From positions 1 through 64,000 of the forward strand of contig NZ_LMUR01000003.1 of NCBI RefSeq assembly GCF_009765825.1: a DNA stretch of 64,000 bases. Direction: 5' to 3'. Source of the stretch: Granulicella sp. L60. GTDB taxonomy: Bacteria; Acidobacteriota; Terriglobia; Terriglobales; Acidobacteriaceae. Under the pieces are notes generated by a model that did no database searches, was not told the origin of the DNA, and saw nothing but the letters and a program-made list of their open reading frames with translations. Numbering within the stretch: position 1 is the first letter of the stretch; every line of letters begins with the position of its first letter. The translations under genes were made by a program, and so were the position numbers. This document shows, piece by piece, positions 54,029 through 63,035 of the stretch.

Positions 54029-55539
54029 GAACGGATTTGTCCTGCCGGACGGGCCCACTGCTCGTGGGGAGGTCACTTCGTGACTTTTGTACCCCGTTGG
54101 GTGGGCCTCCCGTTGGTCGGGATGAGGATGATTGCCGACCATCGGGAGGCCCACCCAACGGTTTAAAGAGGCGTGCGAACGCCCGCCCGCTGCGCAGGCG
54201 GTCCGTCCGGCAGGACATTGTCTTTACAATTTTCTTGCTCTTTTTAGTTCTTCTTCCTCTTCATGCGCAGACATCTACTGTGGTGAAGCTCACGATTCAC
54301 GACACCATCCAGCCGATCACGGCTGACTACCTTCAACGCGGTCTTCAGCAAGCCGCAAAGGTGCATGCACAGGCGGTGCTTGTCTCTCTTGGTACGCCGG
54401 GTGGTCTGCTTGAGTCGACTCGCGTAATGGTTCAGGCTATCGAGAACTCTTCCGTTCCGGTCATCGTTTATATTTCGCCGACTGGCAGCCGCGCTGGGTC
54501 GGCAGGATTTTTTCTGCTGGAGGCTGCTGACATTGCGGCGATGGCTCCGGGTACGAATGCGGGGGCTGCGCATCCGATTGTGGAGGGCCGGACGCTGGAT
54601 CCGATCCTTAAGGCGAAGATCGAAAACGATGCTGCAGCGTTTCTTCGGTCGTATAGCGCGCGCCGTGGACGCAATGTTGAAGCGGCTGAGGATGCGATTC
54701 GTAATTCGAAGTCTTATAGCGATGAAGAGGCTCTGAAGCTGAAGCTGGTCGATCTGGTGGCGACGAATGACTCAACGCTGCTTGATGCTCTCGACAATCG
54801 CGAGGTGCGGCGCTTCGACGGGACGACACAGACGCTTCATCTTCGTGGTGCGGCGATCGAGGTGGTTGCGCCGTCTATGCGCGAGAGGCTGCTGAGCAAG
54901 CTTACGAATCCTGATGTGGCCGTGTTGCTGATGGTGCTTGGTGCGCTGCTTATCTACCTGGAATTTAATGTTCCGGGGACGGTTGTGCCTGGGTCGCTGG
55001 GTACGCTGTTTGTTCTGCTTGGGCTCTTTGGTTTGAATCTGCTGCCGATTCGCCATACGGCTGTTGTTCTTCTGCTGGCTGCGGTGTTTCTTATGGTGCT
55101 CGAGATTAAGTTCACCAGCCATGGTGTGCTTGCGTTCGCAGGTATTGCGTGTTTGGTGTTTGGCCTGGCTACGCTGGTGGATGGGCCTATTCCGGAGCTG
55201 CGCGTGCATACGGCTACGGCTGTGGGTGCGGGGCTGGGGTTTGGTGTGATCACGTTTGGGCTGGCGTGGATTGCGCTGAAGGCTCGGCGAGGGAAGGTGC
55301 TGACGGGGCCGCAGGCGATGGTGGGCGCGGTTGCGATCGCTCGGACTGCGCTGGCGCCGGATGGTCAGGTGGAGATTCGCGGGGAGCTGTGGCAGGCGAG
55401 TCTGCGTGGTGCTGCGGCGGTGAGTGCTGGGGCTTTTGTTTCGGTGCGCGGGGTGGATGGGCTGGTGCTTTTGGTGGAGGCTGGGAAAGATGCTGTCCTG
55501 CCGGACGGGCCCACTGCTCGTGGGGAGGTCACTTCGTGA
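54025..55539 (+). CDS. NfeD-type membrane serine protease carrying repeat-derived ends
   Basis: The core is a ClpP-like S49 protease (LVSLGTPGGLLESTR; nucleophile Ser in SRAGSAGFFLLE), four membrane helices (about 54900-55260) and a C-terminal NfeD beta domain (GPQAMVGAVA). Unusually, codons 6-64 before the hydrophobic signal segment (FTIFLLFLVLLPLHAQ) come from a 180-bp hairpin repeat lying in frame, and the last 15 residues and the stop come from another copy. The ATG 54025 overlaps the TPR gene stop (ATGA). NfeD proteases cleave stomatin-type proteins; a slipin is encoded 7 kb away. Whether the signal still works is open. Confidence 0.85.
   Translation: MRTDLSCRTGPLLVGRSLRDFCTPLGGPPVGRDEDDCRPSGGPPNGLKRRANARPLRRRSVRQDIVFTIFLLFLVLLPLHAQTSTVVKLTIHDTIQPITADYLQRGLQQAAKVHAQAVLVSLGTPGGLLESTRVMVQAIENSSVPVIVYISPTGSRAGSAGFFLLEAADIAAMAPGTNAGAAHPIVEGRTLDPILKAKIENDAAAFLRSYSARRGRNVEAAEDAIRNSKSYSDEEALKLKLVDLVATNDSTLLDALDNREVRRFDGTTQTLHLRGAAIEVVAPSMRERLLSKLTNPDVAVLLMVLGALLIYLEFNVPGTVVPGSLGTLFVLLGLFGLNLLPIRHTAVVLLLAAVFLMVLEIKFTSHGVLAFAGIACLVFGLATLVDGPIPELRVHTATAVGAGLGFGVITFGLAWIALKARRGKVLTGPQAMVGAVAIARTALAPDGQVEIRGELWQASLRGAAAVSAGAFVSVRGVDGLVLLVEAGKDAVLPDGPTARGEVTS
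54038..54217. repeat. Dispersed hairpin repeat family A, copy 3 (in nfeD)
   Basis: TGTCCTGCCGGACGG at the left and its perfect complement at 54203-54217. Inside, GTTGGGTGGGCCTCCCG pairs with CGGGAGGCCCACCCAAC, so the whole 180 bp can fold on itself. Length is a multiple of three and keeps the nfeD frame open. Confidence 0.85.
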
Positions 55540-55660
55540 CCTTTGTACCCCTTCGGGTGGGCCTCCCGTTGGTCGGCAATAAAGATGATTCCGACTAGCG
55601 AGAGGACTGATATTGCTTGCGCGGGCTTGACAGGTATACGCGTCCCCGTCCGGCAGGACA
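55494..55660. repeat. Dispersed hairpin repeat family A, copy 4
   Basis: Same left end as copy 3, nearly identical for about 95 bp, and the CCGTCCGGCAGGACA right end. The first 46 bp are the end of the nfeD reading frame; its stop is the TGA in TTCGTGACC. Confidence 0.85.
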
Positions 55661-55665
55661 AAGGG

Positions 55666-56106
55666 TTAGACGCGGTGATGGTCGGGGCGCCAGTCGGTGA
55701 TGTTTTGCTTGATGGCTTTGGGTTCGAGATTCTGGGTGAGGGTTTTGTGGGCGAGTGCGGGTAGCTCTGCGTCGGAGGCGAAGCGGAGGGCGGTGAGCTG
55801 TTTGGCGGTAAGTTCATCAATGTGGGCGCGGTCTTCGGCGGGGAGGAGCGCGTGAAGACGGAGGCGCTCTTCGAGGCGTATGACGCGGTCCTGGGCCTTG
55901 AGGGCGCTGCCACGGGCGCGGTCAGCCATAAGAAGGAAGACGATGGCCATGACGATCCACCAGAGATGGGTGTGCCGGTAGGCGGGCCAGTTGTGGACTG
56001 TGATGTAGATGGAGAAGATGAGGTTCAGGAGGAGAAGGGGGATGATGACGAAGTGGAAGAGGGGGTCTAAGCGGGTGTGATTTTTGAAGCTTTGTGGTGC
56101 GGGCAT
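55666..56106 (-). CDS. DUF6526 family membrane protein
   Basis: A 146-residue protein: QSFKNHTRLDPLFHFVIIP at the start is the family signature as I know it; two helices (about 20-42, 52-70) are followed by a helical ARGSALKAQDRVIRLEERLR region. Function unknown. ATG 56106 follows AGG with a 7-nt spacer; ATG 56139 is less likely. Confidence 0.8.
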   Translation of the reverse strand: MPAPQSFKNHTRLDPLFHFVIIPLLLLNLIFSIYITVHNWPAYRHTHLWWIVMAIVFLLMADRARGSALKAQDRVIRLEERLRLHALLPAEDRAHIDELTAKQLTALRFASDAELPALAHKTLTQNLEPKAIKQNITDWRPDHHRV

Positions 56107-56139
56107 GGGCTTACCTTTCAGGTGAGACGAGCATAGCAT

Positions 56140-56360
56140 TTTTGCATTTTTTTCTGATGGTGGTGGGTGTAGGTTTTAGGGGCTTTCTCCTTTTGTTTTG
56201 AAGGGGGTTTTGGGAGTGCGGTGAGTTTCGTGGTGGCTTTTGGTGGTGAATAGGTGGTGGTTTGTGTGGTGGAGATGGTTGGGTGGAGGTGATTATTTTG
56301 GCTGCGAAAAATGTGACAGGGGGATGGGACTATTTTTTGCGGGTGGGATAGCCTTGAGGG
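56140..56360. other. G/T-rich gap before nfo
   Basis: A 221-bp divergent intergenic region whose plus strand is dominated by GGTGG and TTTT blocks with few C. Multiple closely spaced GG pairs could allow two-tier G-quadruplexes. No consensus promoter recognised. Confidence 0.45.
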
Positions 56361-57245
56361 ATGAAGAGTTCAGGCAGGAAGCGGATTGGCGTGCATGTGG
56401 GGACGGCGGGTGGAACGTGGACGGCGGTGGAGCGTGCGGTGGCGGCGGGGGCGAATACGTTTCAGATCTTCTCTTCGAGTCCGCGGCAGTGGCGGGCGGC
56501 GGCGGTGAAGCCGGAGGATGCGAAGAAGATGCTGGAGCTGCGAGCGAAGCATGATGTGGGGCCGGTGTCGGTGCATGCGAGCTACTTGATTAATCTGTGC
56601 AGCCAGACGGAGAGTGTGCGGGAGAACAGCGTGGGGGCGTTTCGCGGTGAGGTGGAGCGGGCGATGGCGCTGGGGGCGGAGTACCTGGTGCTGCATCCGG
56701 GGAGCTGGAAGGGGTTGACGCGGGAGGAGGGGCTGCGGCTGGCGGCGGAGTCGATTGTGAAGGCGGTGGATGGGATTGATTTTTCTCAGACGGCCGCGCC
56801 GGGGAAGGAGTTTCGGATTCTGATTGAGAACACGGCGGGAGCGGAGTTTTCGCTGGGAGGGAAGTTGGAGCAGGTGGCGGAGTTGGTGGAGAGGCTGAAG
56901 CCTTGCGCGCCGGTGGGAGTGTGTCTGGATACGTGCCATGTGCATGTGGCGGGGTATGACCTGGTTTCGACGGATGGGTACGTCGAGACGATGATGGTGG
57001 TGGGGGATACGGTGGGGTTTGAGGCGGTGAAGGTGTGGCACTGCAACGATGCGAAGGCGGCGATGGGTTCGAAGCTCGACCGGCATGAGCATATCGGCGA
57101 GGGGACGATTGGGGCGGAGGTGTTTCGGAAGCTGCTGCACGATGAGCGGTTTGCTCATGCGGCGTTTATTGCGGAGACGCCGGTGGACGCTCCGGGAGAT
57201 GAGGCGAGGAATGTTGGGGTGTTAAGGACGCTGGGGGCGGGGTAG
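56361..57245 (+). CDS. nfo: Endonuclease IV (AP endonuclease)
   Basis: A 294-residue TIM-barrel metallo-nuclease that cuts DNA at abasic sites. GVHVGTAGG, NTFQIFSSSPRQW, VHASYLINL, VLHPGSWKG, ILIENTAG, GVCLDTCHVHVAGYDL, WHCNDAKAAMGSKLDRHEHIG give the three-zinc ligand set (His, Glu, Asp). GAGGG directly precedes the ATG. Ends 120 bp before the convergent guaA stop. Confidence 0.95.
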   Translation: MKSSGRKRIGVHVGTAGGTWTAVERAVAAGANTFQIFSSSPRQWRAAAVKPEDAKKMLELRAKHDVGPVSVHASYLINLCSQTESVRENSVGAFRGEVERAMALGAEYLVLHPGSWKGLTREEGLRLAAESIVKAVDGIDFSQTAAPGKEFRILIENTAGAEFSLGGKLEQVAELVERLKPCAPVGVCLDTCHVHVAGYDLVSTDGYVETMMVVGDTVGFEAVKVWHCNDAKAAMGSKLDRHEHIGEGTIGAEVFRKLLHDERFAHAAFIAETPVDAPGDEARNVGVLRTLGAG

Positions 57246-57264
57246 TGCTTGGAGCTTAAAGACT

Positions 57265-57357
57265 TGTCCTGCCGGACGGTCCCACTGCTCGTGGGGAGGT
57301 CACTTCGTGACGTATATACCCCTTCGGGTGGGCCTCCCGTTGGTCGGCAGGATGATT
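57265..57357. repeat. Dispersed hairpin repeat family A, copy 5 (left half only)
   Basis: TGTCCTGCCGGACGGTCCC followed by the same 90-bp left half as copies 3 and 4, ending at GATGATT; the right end is missing and the guaA stop follows 8 bp later. Lies between two convergent genes. Confidence 0.8.
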
Positions 57358-57364
57358 GTTGCTT

Positions 57365-58924
57365 CTACTCCCACTCGATTGTTCCGGGGGGCTTCGAGGT
57401 GATGTCGTAGACCACGCGATTGATTCCTCGGACCTCGCTCACGATTCGGCTTGAGATCGTTCGCAGCACCTCGTACGGTAGCGGAGCCCAGTCCGCGGTC
57501 ATGCCATCTTCGCTCTCGACGGCGCGCACTGCGCAGGTGTTTGCATAGGTTCGCTGGTCTCCCATGACGCCGACGCTTTTGACGGGGAGCAGGACCGCGA
57601 AGCTCTGCCATACCTTTCGGTATAGGCCGGCCTTTTTGATCTCGTCCACCACGATCTGGTCGGCCTCTTGCAGAATCGCTACGCGCTCTGCGGTGACTTC
57701 GCCAAGGATTCTTACAGCAAGGCCTGGGCCGGGGAATGGCTGGCGTTCGATAATATCTTCCGGCATGCCGAGGTCGCGGCCGATCCGGCGTACTTCATCT
57801 TTGAAGAGGTCGCGGAGTGGTTCGATGAGTTTTAATTTCATATCTGCAGGCAGGCCGCCTACGTTGTGATGGCTCTTGATGGTGTGTGAGGGGCCGTGGA
57901 CGCTGCTGGACTCGATGACGTCTGGGTAGAGTGTGCCCTGGACGAGCCATGCGATCTCTTCGCCGGAGCTCTTTTCGGCTTCGAAGATCTTCTTTGCCTC
58001 ATCGTCGAATACGGCGATGAACTCGTTTCCGATTATCTTTCGTTTCTGTTCTGGATCGGTGACTCCGGCGAGCTTTGTCAGGAATCGTTCGCTCGAATCG
58101 ACGGCGACGACGTTCAGTCCTAGTTGTTCGCGCATCGTCGTCTGCACTTTGAGGAACTCATCTTTGCGCAGGACGCCGTTGTTCACGAAGATGCAGGTCA
58201 GGCGGTTTCCGATGGCACGGGCGACCAGAACTGCGGCCACGCTCGAATCTACGCCTCCGCTTAGACCGCAGATCGCATGTCCTTCGCCGACCTGTGCGCG
58301 AACTCGCTCGACGGTGGATTGGATGAAGTGCTCGGGGGTCCAATCCTGTTTGGCTCCGCAGATGTCGAGGCAGAAATTTTTTAGCAGCTCCATCCCCTGG
58401 CGGGTGTGCGCGACTTCAGGATGAAATTGAACGGCCCAGATCTTCCGAGCTTCGTTCGCGATTCCGGCAACGGCATTGGCGGTTTTGGCGGTGAGGGAGA
58501 AGCCGTCGGGCAGTGTTTCGGCTTCGTCACCGTGCGACATCCAGACGTTCATCTCGCCGGGAAGACCGTGGAAGAGCGGCGTCTCCGCTACGACTGTGAC
58601 TTCGGCGTGGCCATACTCGCGGGCGGCTGCGCTTACGACCTTGCCGCCGAGGTTGTGCACGATGAACTGCAGGCCGTAGCAGATGCCAAGGATGGGAGCG
58701 CCCATGTCGAGCACAGCTTTGTCTGCGGCGGGCGCGTCTGTGTCGTAGACGGAGCAGGGGCCGCCGGAGAGAATGATGCCCTTCGGGTTCAGCGCTTTGA
58801 TCTGCGTGAGTGGAGCGGTGCAGGGAAGCACGACGGAGAAGACGTTGAACTCGCGTATACGCCGCGCGATGAGTTGCGTGTACTGCGATCCAAAGTCCAG
58901 AATGACAATCGTTGAGGTATCCAC
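57365..58924 (-). CDS. guaA: GMP synthase (glutamine-hydrolysing)
   Basis: GuaA converts XMP to GMP. The class I amidotransferase half has [20 protein letters not shown] start, the nucleophile Cys in LGICYGLQ and the HPEVAHT triad part; the synthetase half has the PP-loop [14 protein letters not shown] and [15 protein letters not shown]. 519 residues, standard. Ends TIEWE as usual. Confidence 0.97.
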   Translation of the reverse strand: MDTSTIVILDFGSQYTQLIARRIREFNVFSVVLPCTAPLTQIKALNPKGIILSGGPCSVYDTDAPAADKAVLDMGAPILGICYGLQFIVHNLGGKVVSAAAREYGHAEVTVVAETPLFHGLPGEMNVWMSHGDEAETLPDGFSLTAKTANAVAGIANEARKIWAVQFHPEVAHTRQGMELLKNFCLDICGAKQDWTPEHFIQSTVERVRAQVGEGHAICGLSGGVDSSVAAVLVARAIGNRLTCIFVNNGVLRKDEFLKVQTTMREQLGLNVVAVDSSERFLTKLAGVTDPEQKRKIIGNEFIAVFDDEAKKIFEAEKSSGEEIAWLVQGTLYPDVIESSSVHGPSHTIKSHHNVGGLPADMKLKLIEPLRDLFKDEVRRIGRDLGMPEDIIERQPFPGPGLAVRILGEVTAERVAILQEADQIVVDEIKKAGLYRKVWQSFAVLLPVKSVGVMGDQRTYANTCAVRAVESEDGMTADWAPLPYEVLRTISSRIVSEVRGINRVVYDITSKPPGTIEWE

Positions 58925-58984
58925 ACATCCAGTGTAAACGCGACGCGGCTTCGCCTTGTCTTCGGCAGAGCGAGGTTGCGTTGC

Positions 58985-59158
58985 TTAGTAGTTCGAGTCC
59001 TTCTGGCGTGCGTTCTCCATGCCGTTGACTACGCCGATGCCGAGCATGATGACGGCGATGGCAATAATGTAGGCCGCAGGGATGTGAATGAGGTAAGCCA
59101 TGTAGGACACAGCAGCGATTAGAGCTAGTGATCCGAAGGCATAAAACGCAGAGGACAT
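58985..59158 (-). CDS. Small membrane protein (57 aa)
   Basis: An ORF of 57 residues, MSSAFYAFGSLALIAAV at the start, with two hydrophobic helices (about 5-24, 27-45) and a polar tail ending ARQKDSNY. GGAG sits 7 nt before the ATG, which supports real translation. Function unknown. Confidence 0.7.
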   Translation of the reverse strand: MSSAFYAFGSLALIAAVSYMAYLIHIPAAYIIAIAVIMLGIGVVNGMENARQKDSNY

Positions 59159-59233
59159 AGTCTCTCTCCGAATGGGAATTAAGGGGACCCGTGGAGAGTA
59201 TGATGCATGATTTGGTGCGGAGGCGAGATAACT

Positions 59234-60160
59234 TTAGTACTCGTACGCCCGCCAAAGTTGAAGATAGGCCACCTGCCGGGCTACGTGGAAGAAGTCCGAG
59301 CCCAATAGGTAGAGCATGGTAACGCCGATCCACCAACCCATGAGAAACTCGGGCGTGGTGACGCTTTCGAAGGGCAGAGGGGTCGCCGAGAAGACCATCG
59401 CCAATACAATCAACGCGATCTTGACGATTCCCATGACGAGGTTGATCTCTACTAGCTTCGACTTCAAGGGGCCGAGACGGAAGGCTGCGGCGAGGCTTGC
59501 GCGTACTCCTAGTCCCTTTAACATCGCAAGCAGAGGGGCGACGGAGAGGGCCCAGCTCATGACGGCCCATAGGGTGAAGAGGCCGAGCGTCGCGACGATG
59601 ACGAGGGAGAAGTAGGCTACGAGGTTTGGCTCGCCACCGCTGGCCATCGGCCCGGTGACCGTCCACTCGGCTACTCGCTCCATGCCCCAGAACCACACTG
59701 CGAAGCTTCCGAGAAGTGCAATGACGCGAATGGCTTGCAGCACGATCAGTGTGCCTATGCGGCGGTGCATTCGGCTGTCTGCTCTTCGCAGGACGATGGT
59801 TCGGCCCACTGAGGAGACGACGACCCATGTGACCACGAGTAGAGGTGCGAGCCACAGGGCTAAGTGCAGGACTGGCGGCAGTAGCAGGGCTAGCGCTTTT
59901 GCGAGGGTTACGGCGGAGGCCATAGGGTCGAGTACGGTCATGCTTCGCAGGGCGCCGTAGTCGAGTGGCGTTGCCTGCAGGATCTTGAGGGCTTCGTAGC
60001 GAAGGATGAGGAGCGCGGGGATTCCATAGGCCCAGCGCCAGAGAACTTCGAGTGCCGTCAGCGATGGGCGCCGCCAGCACTCGGATAGCGTGTGCACGAA
60101 GGACTGCGTTCCGCGCACGGTTCCTGCAACTACGACTCCGTCCTGCGAGATCTGATCCAC
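59234..60160 (-). CDS. Polytopic membrane protein of unknown function
   Basis: A 308-residue protein with about six hydrophobic segments and no recognised motif. Starts with GTG at 60160, overlapping the leuS stop (TAGTG), so it is translationally coupled to leuS. The N-terminal 40 residues are hydrophilic. Confidence 0.75.
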   Translation of the reverse strand: MDQISQDGVVVAGTVRGTQSFVHTLSECWRRPSLTALEVLWRWAYGIPALLILRYEALKILQATPLDYGALRSMTVLDPMASAVTLAKALALLLPPVLHLALWLAPLLVVTWVVVSSVGRTIVLRRADSRMHRRIGTLIVLQAIRVIALLGSFAVWFWGMERVAEWTVTGPMASGGEPNLVAYFSLVIVATLGLFTLWAVMSWALSVAPLLAMLKGLGVRASLAAAFRLGPLKSKLVEINLVMGIVKIALIVLAMVFSATPLPFESVTTPEFLMGWWIGVTMLYLLGSDFFHVARQVAYLQLWRAYEY

Positions 60161-62700
60161 TACTTCACCACGAGATTGACGAGCTTGCCCGGCACTACGA
60201 TTACTTTGACTACTGTCTTGCCTTCGATTCGGGCGATTACTTTTGCATCGGCGAGGGCTGCGGATTTTACTGTCGCTTCATCGCTTTCTGCGGGGACTTT
60301 TACTACGTTGACCAGCTTGCCGTTGACCTGCACTGGGATTTCGACTTCGTCCTCACGCGCGAGATCTTCGTTGGCTATGGGCCATTGCGTGCGGAAGACG
60401 ACGCCATTGCCGCCCATCGTCTCCCAGAGTTCGGCGGCGAGGAATGGAGCGAAGGGGGCGAGCAGCAGGGTGAGGCCGCGAAGTACCTCTGCCATCGCGC
60501 TGGGCGAGACCTCGCCTGCGTCCATGGCAGACTCGTTCGCCGTGATCTCGTTTACGAGAATCATGATGGACGAGATGGATGTGTTGAAGTGCCAGCGGCC
60601 ATCGAAGTCGTGCGTGATCTTGGCGATGGTCTGGTGCAGTCTTCGCAGCAAGGCTTGCCCTGCCGAGGTCTCGGAGCTTTCGCTCGGAGCATTCGGCGTG
60701 GCGCATGTGGCGGCGTACTTGGTTACGAGGCGGTGCACTCTGCTTAGGAATCGGCTGATGCCGGCGACTCCTTCTTCCTGCCACTCCAGATCGCGGTCCG
60801 GTGGCGCGGCGAAGAGGGCGTACATGCGGGTTGCGTCGGCGCCGTAGCGTTCGATCATCAGGTCGGGCGACACGACGTTGCCCTTGGATTTGGACATCTT
60901 TGCGCCGTCTTTGATCACCATGCCCTGGGTGAACAGGCGCTCCGCGGGCTCGTCGTTGTTGATCAATCCGAGATCGCGCATCACCTTGGTCCAGAAGCGT
61001 GAGTAGATGAGGTGGAGGATCGCGTGTTCTACGCCGCCGATGTACTGGTCGATGGGGAACCAGTAGTTTGCCTTGTCGGAGTCGAAGGGAGCGGTTGAGT
61101 TTTTGGCGTCGGTGTAGCGGTAGAAGTACCAGCTTGAGTCGACGAAGGTGTCCATCGTGTCGGTTTCGCGTCGCGCAGCTCCGCCGCACCTGGGGCACTT
61201 TGCGTTGACGAATTCCGCGACGCGGCCGAGGGGGGAACCGTTCGTCTGGGTGATGTCGATCTGCTCGGGCAAGAGGATCGGCAGCTCGCTTTCGGAGACG
61301 GGCAAGGGCTCGTCGGGCGAGCAGGTGTCGCAGTAGACCATCGGAATTGGCGTACCCCAGTACCGCTGACGGCTGACGCCCCAGTCCTTCAGGCGATATG
61401 TAACGGTGGGGGTGCCAAATCCTTTTGACTTGGCGAACGCGGCCATCTTCTCCTGGGCCTCGAGGCAGTTCTCGCCGGTCCACTCGCCGGAGTCGATCAG
61501 GACTGCTTCGTCCTCGCCGGTGTAGGGTAGGGCGAGGTCGTTGGTATCTACGTTGGGAGCGATGACGCGGCGCATCGGAAGTGCGTACTTCTGGGCGAAC
61601 TCAAAGTCCCGCTCATCGTGCGCGGGGACGCTCATGATTGCGCCGGTTCCGTAATCGGCGAGAATGTAGTTTGCGACCCAGATGGGCACGCGCTCGCCGT
61701 TGAATGGGTTGATCGCATAACGGCCTGTGAATACGCCGTGCTTTTCGATGGCGCCTAATGCGTCGGTCTCGCGTGCTTTCTTCTGCTGCTCTAGTAGTTC
61801 TTCGATCTGGATTCGCAGCGCGTCATCTTCGAGTGCGAATGCTTTGGATACGGCGTGCTCTGGCGCAAGCTGCACTGACGTTGCGCCGAAGATAGTGTCG
61901 ACGCGCGTGGTAAATACTGTGACCTTGGCATCGCTGCCGGCGACGCTGAAGTCGACGAGCGCGCCTTCGCTTCGGCCGATCCAGTTGCGCTGCATGGTGC
62001 GGACCTTTTCGGGCCAGCCTTCGAGCTTGTCTAATCCCTGGAGAAGCTCGTCGGCGTATCGTGTGATGCGGAAGAACCACTGGGTTAGATCGCGCTGCTC
62101 GACGACGGTGTCTTCGTGGCGCCAGCAACATCCACCTACGACCTGCTCGTTCGCGAGTACGGTCTGGCACTCGGGGCACCAGTTGACCTTGCTCTTCTTG
62201 CGGTAGGCGAGGCCCTTTTCGAACATCTTGAGGAAGAACCACTGGTTCCATCGGTAGTAGTCGGGGAGGCAGGTGGTGACTTCGGTGGACCAGTCGTAGC
62301 TCAGCCCCATGCGGCGCATCTGCACCTTCATGGCGGCGACGTTCGCGAGGGTCCACTGGCGTGGGGGAACTTTGTTTTTTAGCGCGGCGTTCTCTGCGGG
62401 AAGGCCGAACGCATCCCAGCCCATGGGGTGCAGGACGTTGAAGCCGCGCATCCACATGTGTCGCGCAAGGGCATCGCCGATGGCGTAGTTGCGGACGTGG
62501 CCCATGTGCAGTGCGCCGCTTGGGTAGGGCAGCATCTCCAGGCAGTAGTACTTCGGCTTGCCGGAGTCGTGGCCCTCGGCGGCGTACAGTGAGGCGTCTG
62601 CGTCCCAGCGGGTCTGCCACTTCGGCTCTATCTCGGACGGACTGTACCGCTGCTTCTCACTCTCGATCTTTTCTATCGCTGGCTTTTCAATCCCTGACAT
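60160..62700 (-). CDS. leuS: Leucyl-tRNA synthetase
   Basis: An 846-residue class Ia synthetase that charges tRNA-Leu. PYPSGALHMGHVRNYAIGD carries the HIGH-type site; CPEC/CCW-type cysteines (WCPECQTVL, VVGGCCWRHEDTVV) suit a zinc module; the editing domain lies at about 220-400 (VFTTRVDTIFGAT); KMSKSKGNVV is the KMSKS loop. LKDWGVSRQRYWGTPIP is also diagnostic. Ends with the C-terminal anticodon-binding domain and LVNLVVK. Confidence 0.97.
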   Translation of the reverse strand: MSGIEKPAIEKIESEKQRYSPSEIEPKWQTRWDADASLYAAEGHDSGKPKYYCLEMLPYPSGALHMGHVRNYAIGDALARHMWMRGFNVLHPMGWDAFGLPAENAALKNKVPPRQWTLANVAAMKVQMRRMGLSYDWSTEVTTCLPDYYRWNQWFFLKMFEKGLAYRKKSKVNWCPECQTVLANEQVVGGCCWRHEDTVVEQRDLTQWFFRITRYADELLQGLDKLEGWPEKVRTMQRNWIGRSEGALVDFSVAGSDAKVTVFTTRVDTIFGATSVQLAPEHAVSKAFALEDDALRIQIEELLEQQKKARETDALGAIEKHGVFTGRYAINPFNGERVPIWVANYILADYGTGAIMSVPAHDERDFEFAQKYALPMRRVIAPNVDTNDLALPYTGEDEAVLIDSGEWTGENCLEAQEKMAAFAKSKGFGTPTVTYRLKDWGVSRQRYWGTPIPMVYCDTCSPDEPLPVSESELPILLPEQIDITQTNGSPLGRVAEFVNAKCPRCGGAARRETDTMDTFVDSSWYFYRYTDAKNSTAPFDSDKANYWFPIDQYIGGVEHAILHLIYSRFWTKVMRDLGLINNDEPAERLFTQGMVIKDGAKMSKSKGNVVSPDLMIERYGADATRMYALFAAPPDRDLEWQEEGVAGISRFLSRVHRLVTKYAATCATPNAPSESSETSAGQALLRRLHQTIAKITHDFDGRWHFNTSISSIMILVNEITANESAMDAGEVSPSAMAEVLRGLTLLLAPFAPFLAAELWETMGGNGVVFRTQWPIANEDLAREDEVEIPVQVNGKLVNVVKVPAESDEATVKSAALADAKVIARIEGKTVVKVIVVPGKLVNLVVK

Positions 62701-62980
62701 ATCTTTTGATTGTAAAGAATTTAGAGAAAAAAGCCCGGGAGAGTCTCATCGCCGCTAGGTGGTATCGACCTGTAGCGCGATGCGGAGCTGGTTCGGATGT
62801 GGTGCGAGGTAAGGAGAGAGTATTGGCACGTTGAGGGTATGGCAGGTCCTTCGACTGCGCCTCTCGCGATGAAACCGCGAGAGACTCCGCTCAGGATGAC
62901 GCTTTCTATCAATCCATCACATGCGCTCCGGCTATAGGCCGATACTGCCTAGAGGTGAGTTAGAGGGTGGCAGAGGGCAA
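62701..62980. other. Intergenic region upstream of leuS with a GGATGAC-type repeat
   Basis: No gene. A perfect hairpin CTCTCGCG (62861-62868)/CGCGAGAG (62876-62883) lies within TCCTTCGACTGCG ... CTCAGGATGACG, a layout like the GGAATGAC/GGGATGAC repeats at 27340-27455. A promoter for leuS was not identified. Confidence 0.5.
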
Positions 62981-63008
62981 GAAAAAGCGCCACATTGCTG
63001 TGGCGCTT
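62981..63008 (-). terminator. Rho-independent terminator of the aldolase gene
   Basis: On the minus strand AAGCGCCACA, loop GCAA, TGTGGCGCTT, then TTTC; 27 bp after the stop at 63036. Confidence 0.85.
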
Positions 63009-63035
63009 CTGTGGACGATAGATGAGCCGGGGTGA

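Noticed and set aside
60353..61483. 376-residue second-frame ORF inside leuS
   Set aside because: Out-of-frame shadow on the same strand as leuS with Arg-rich composition.
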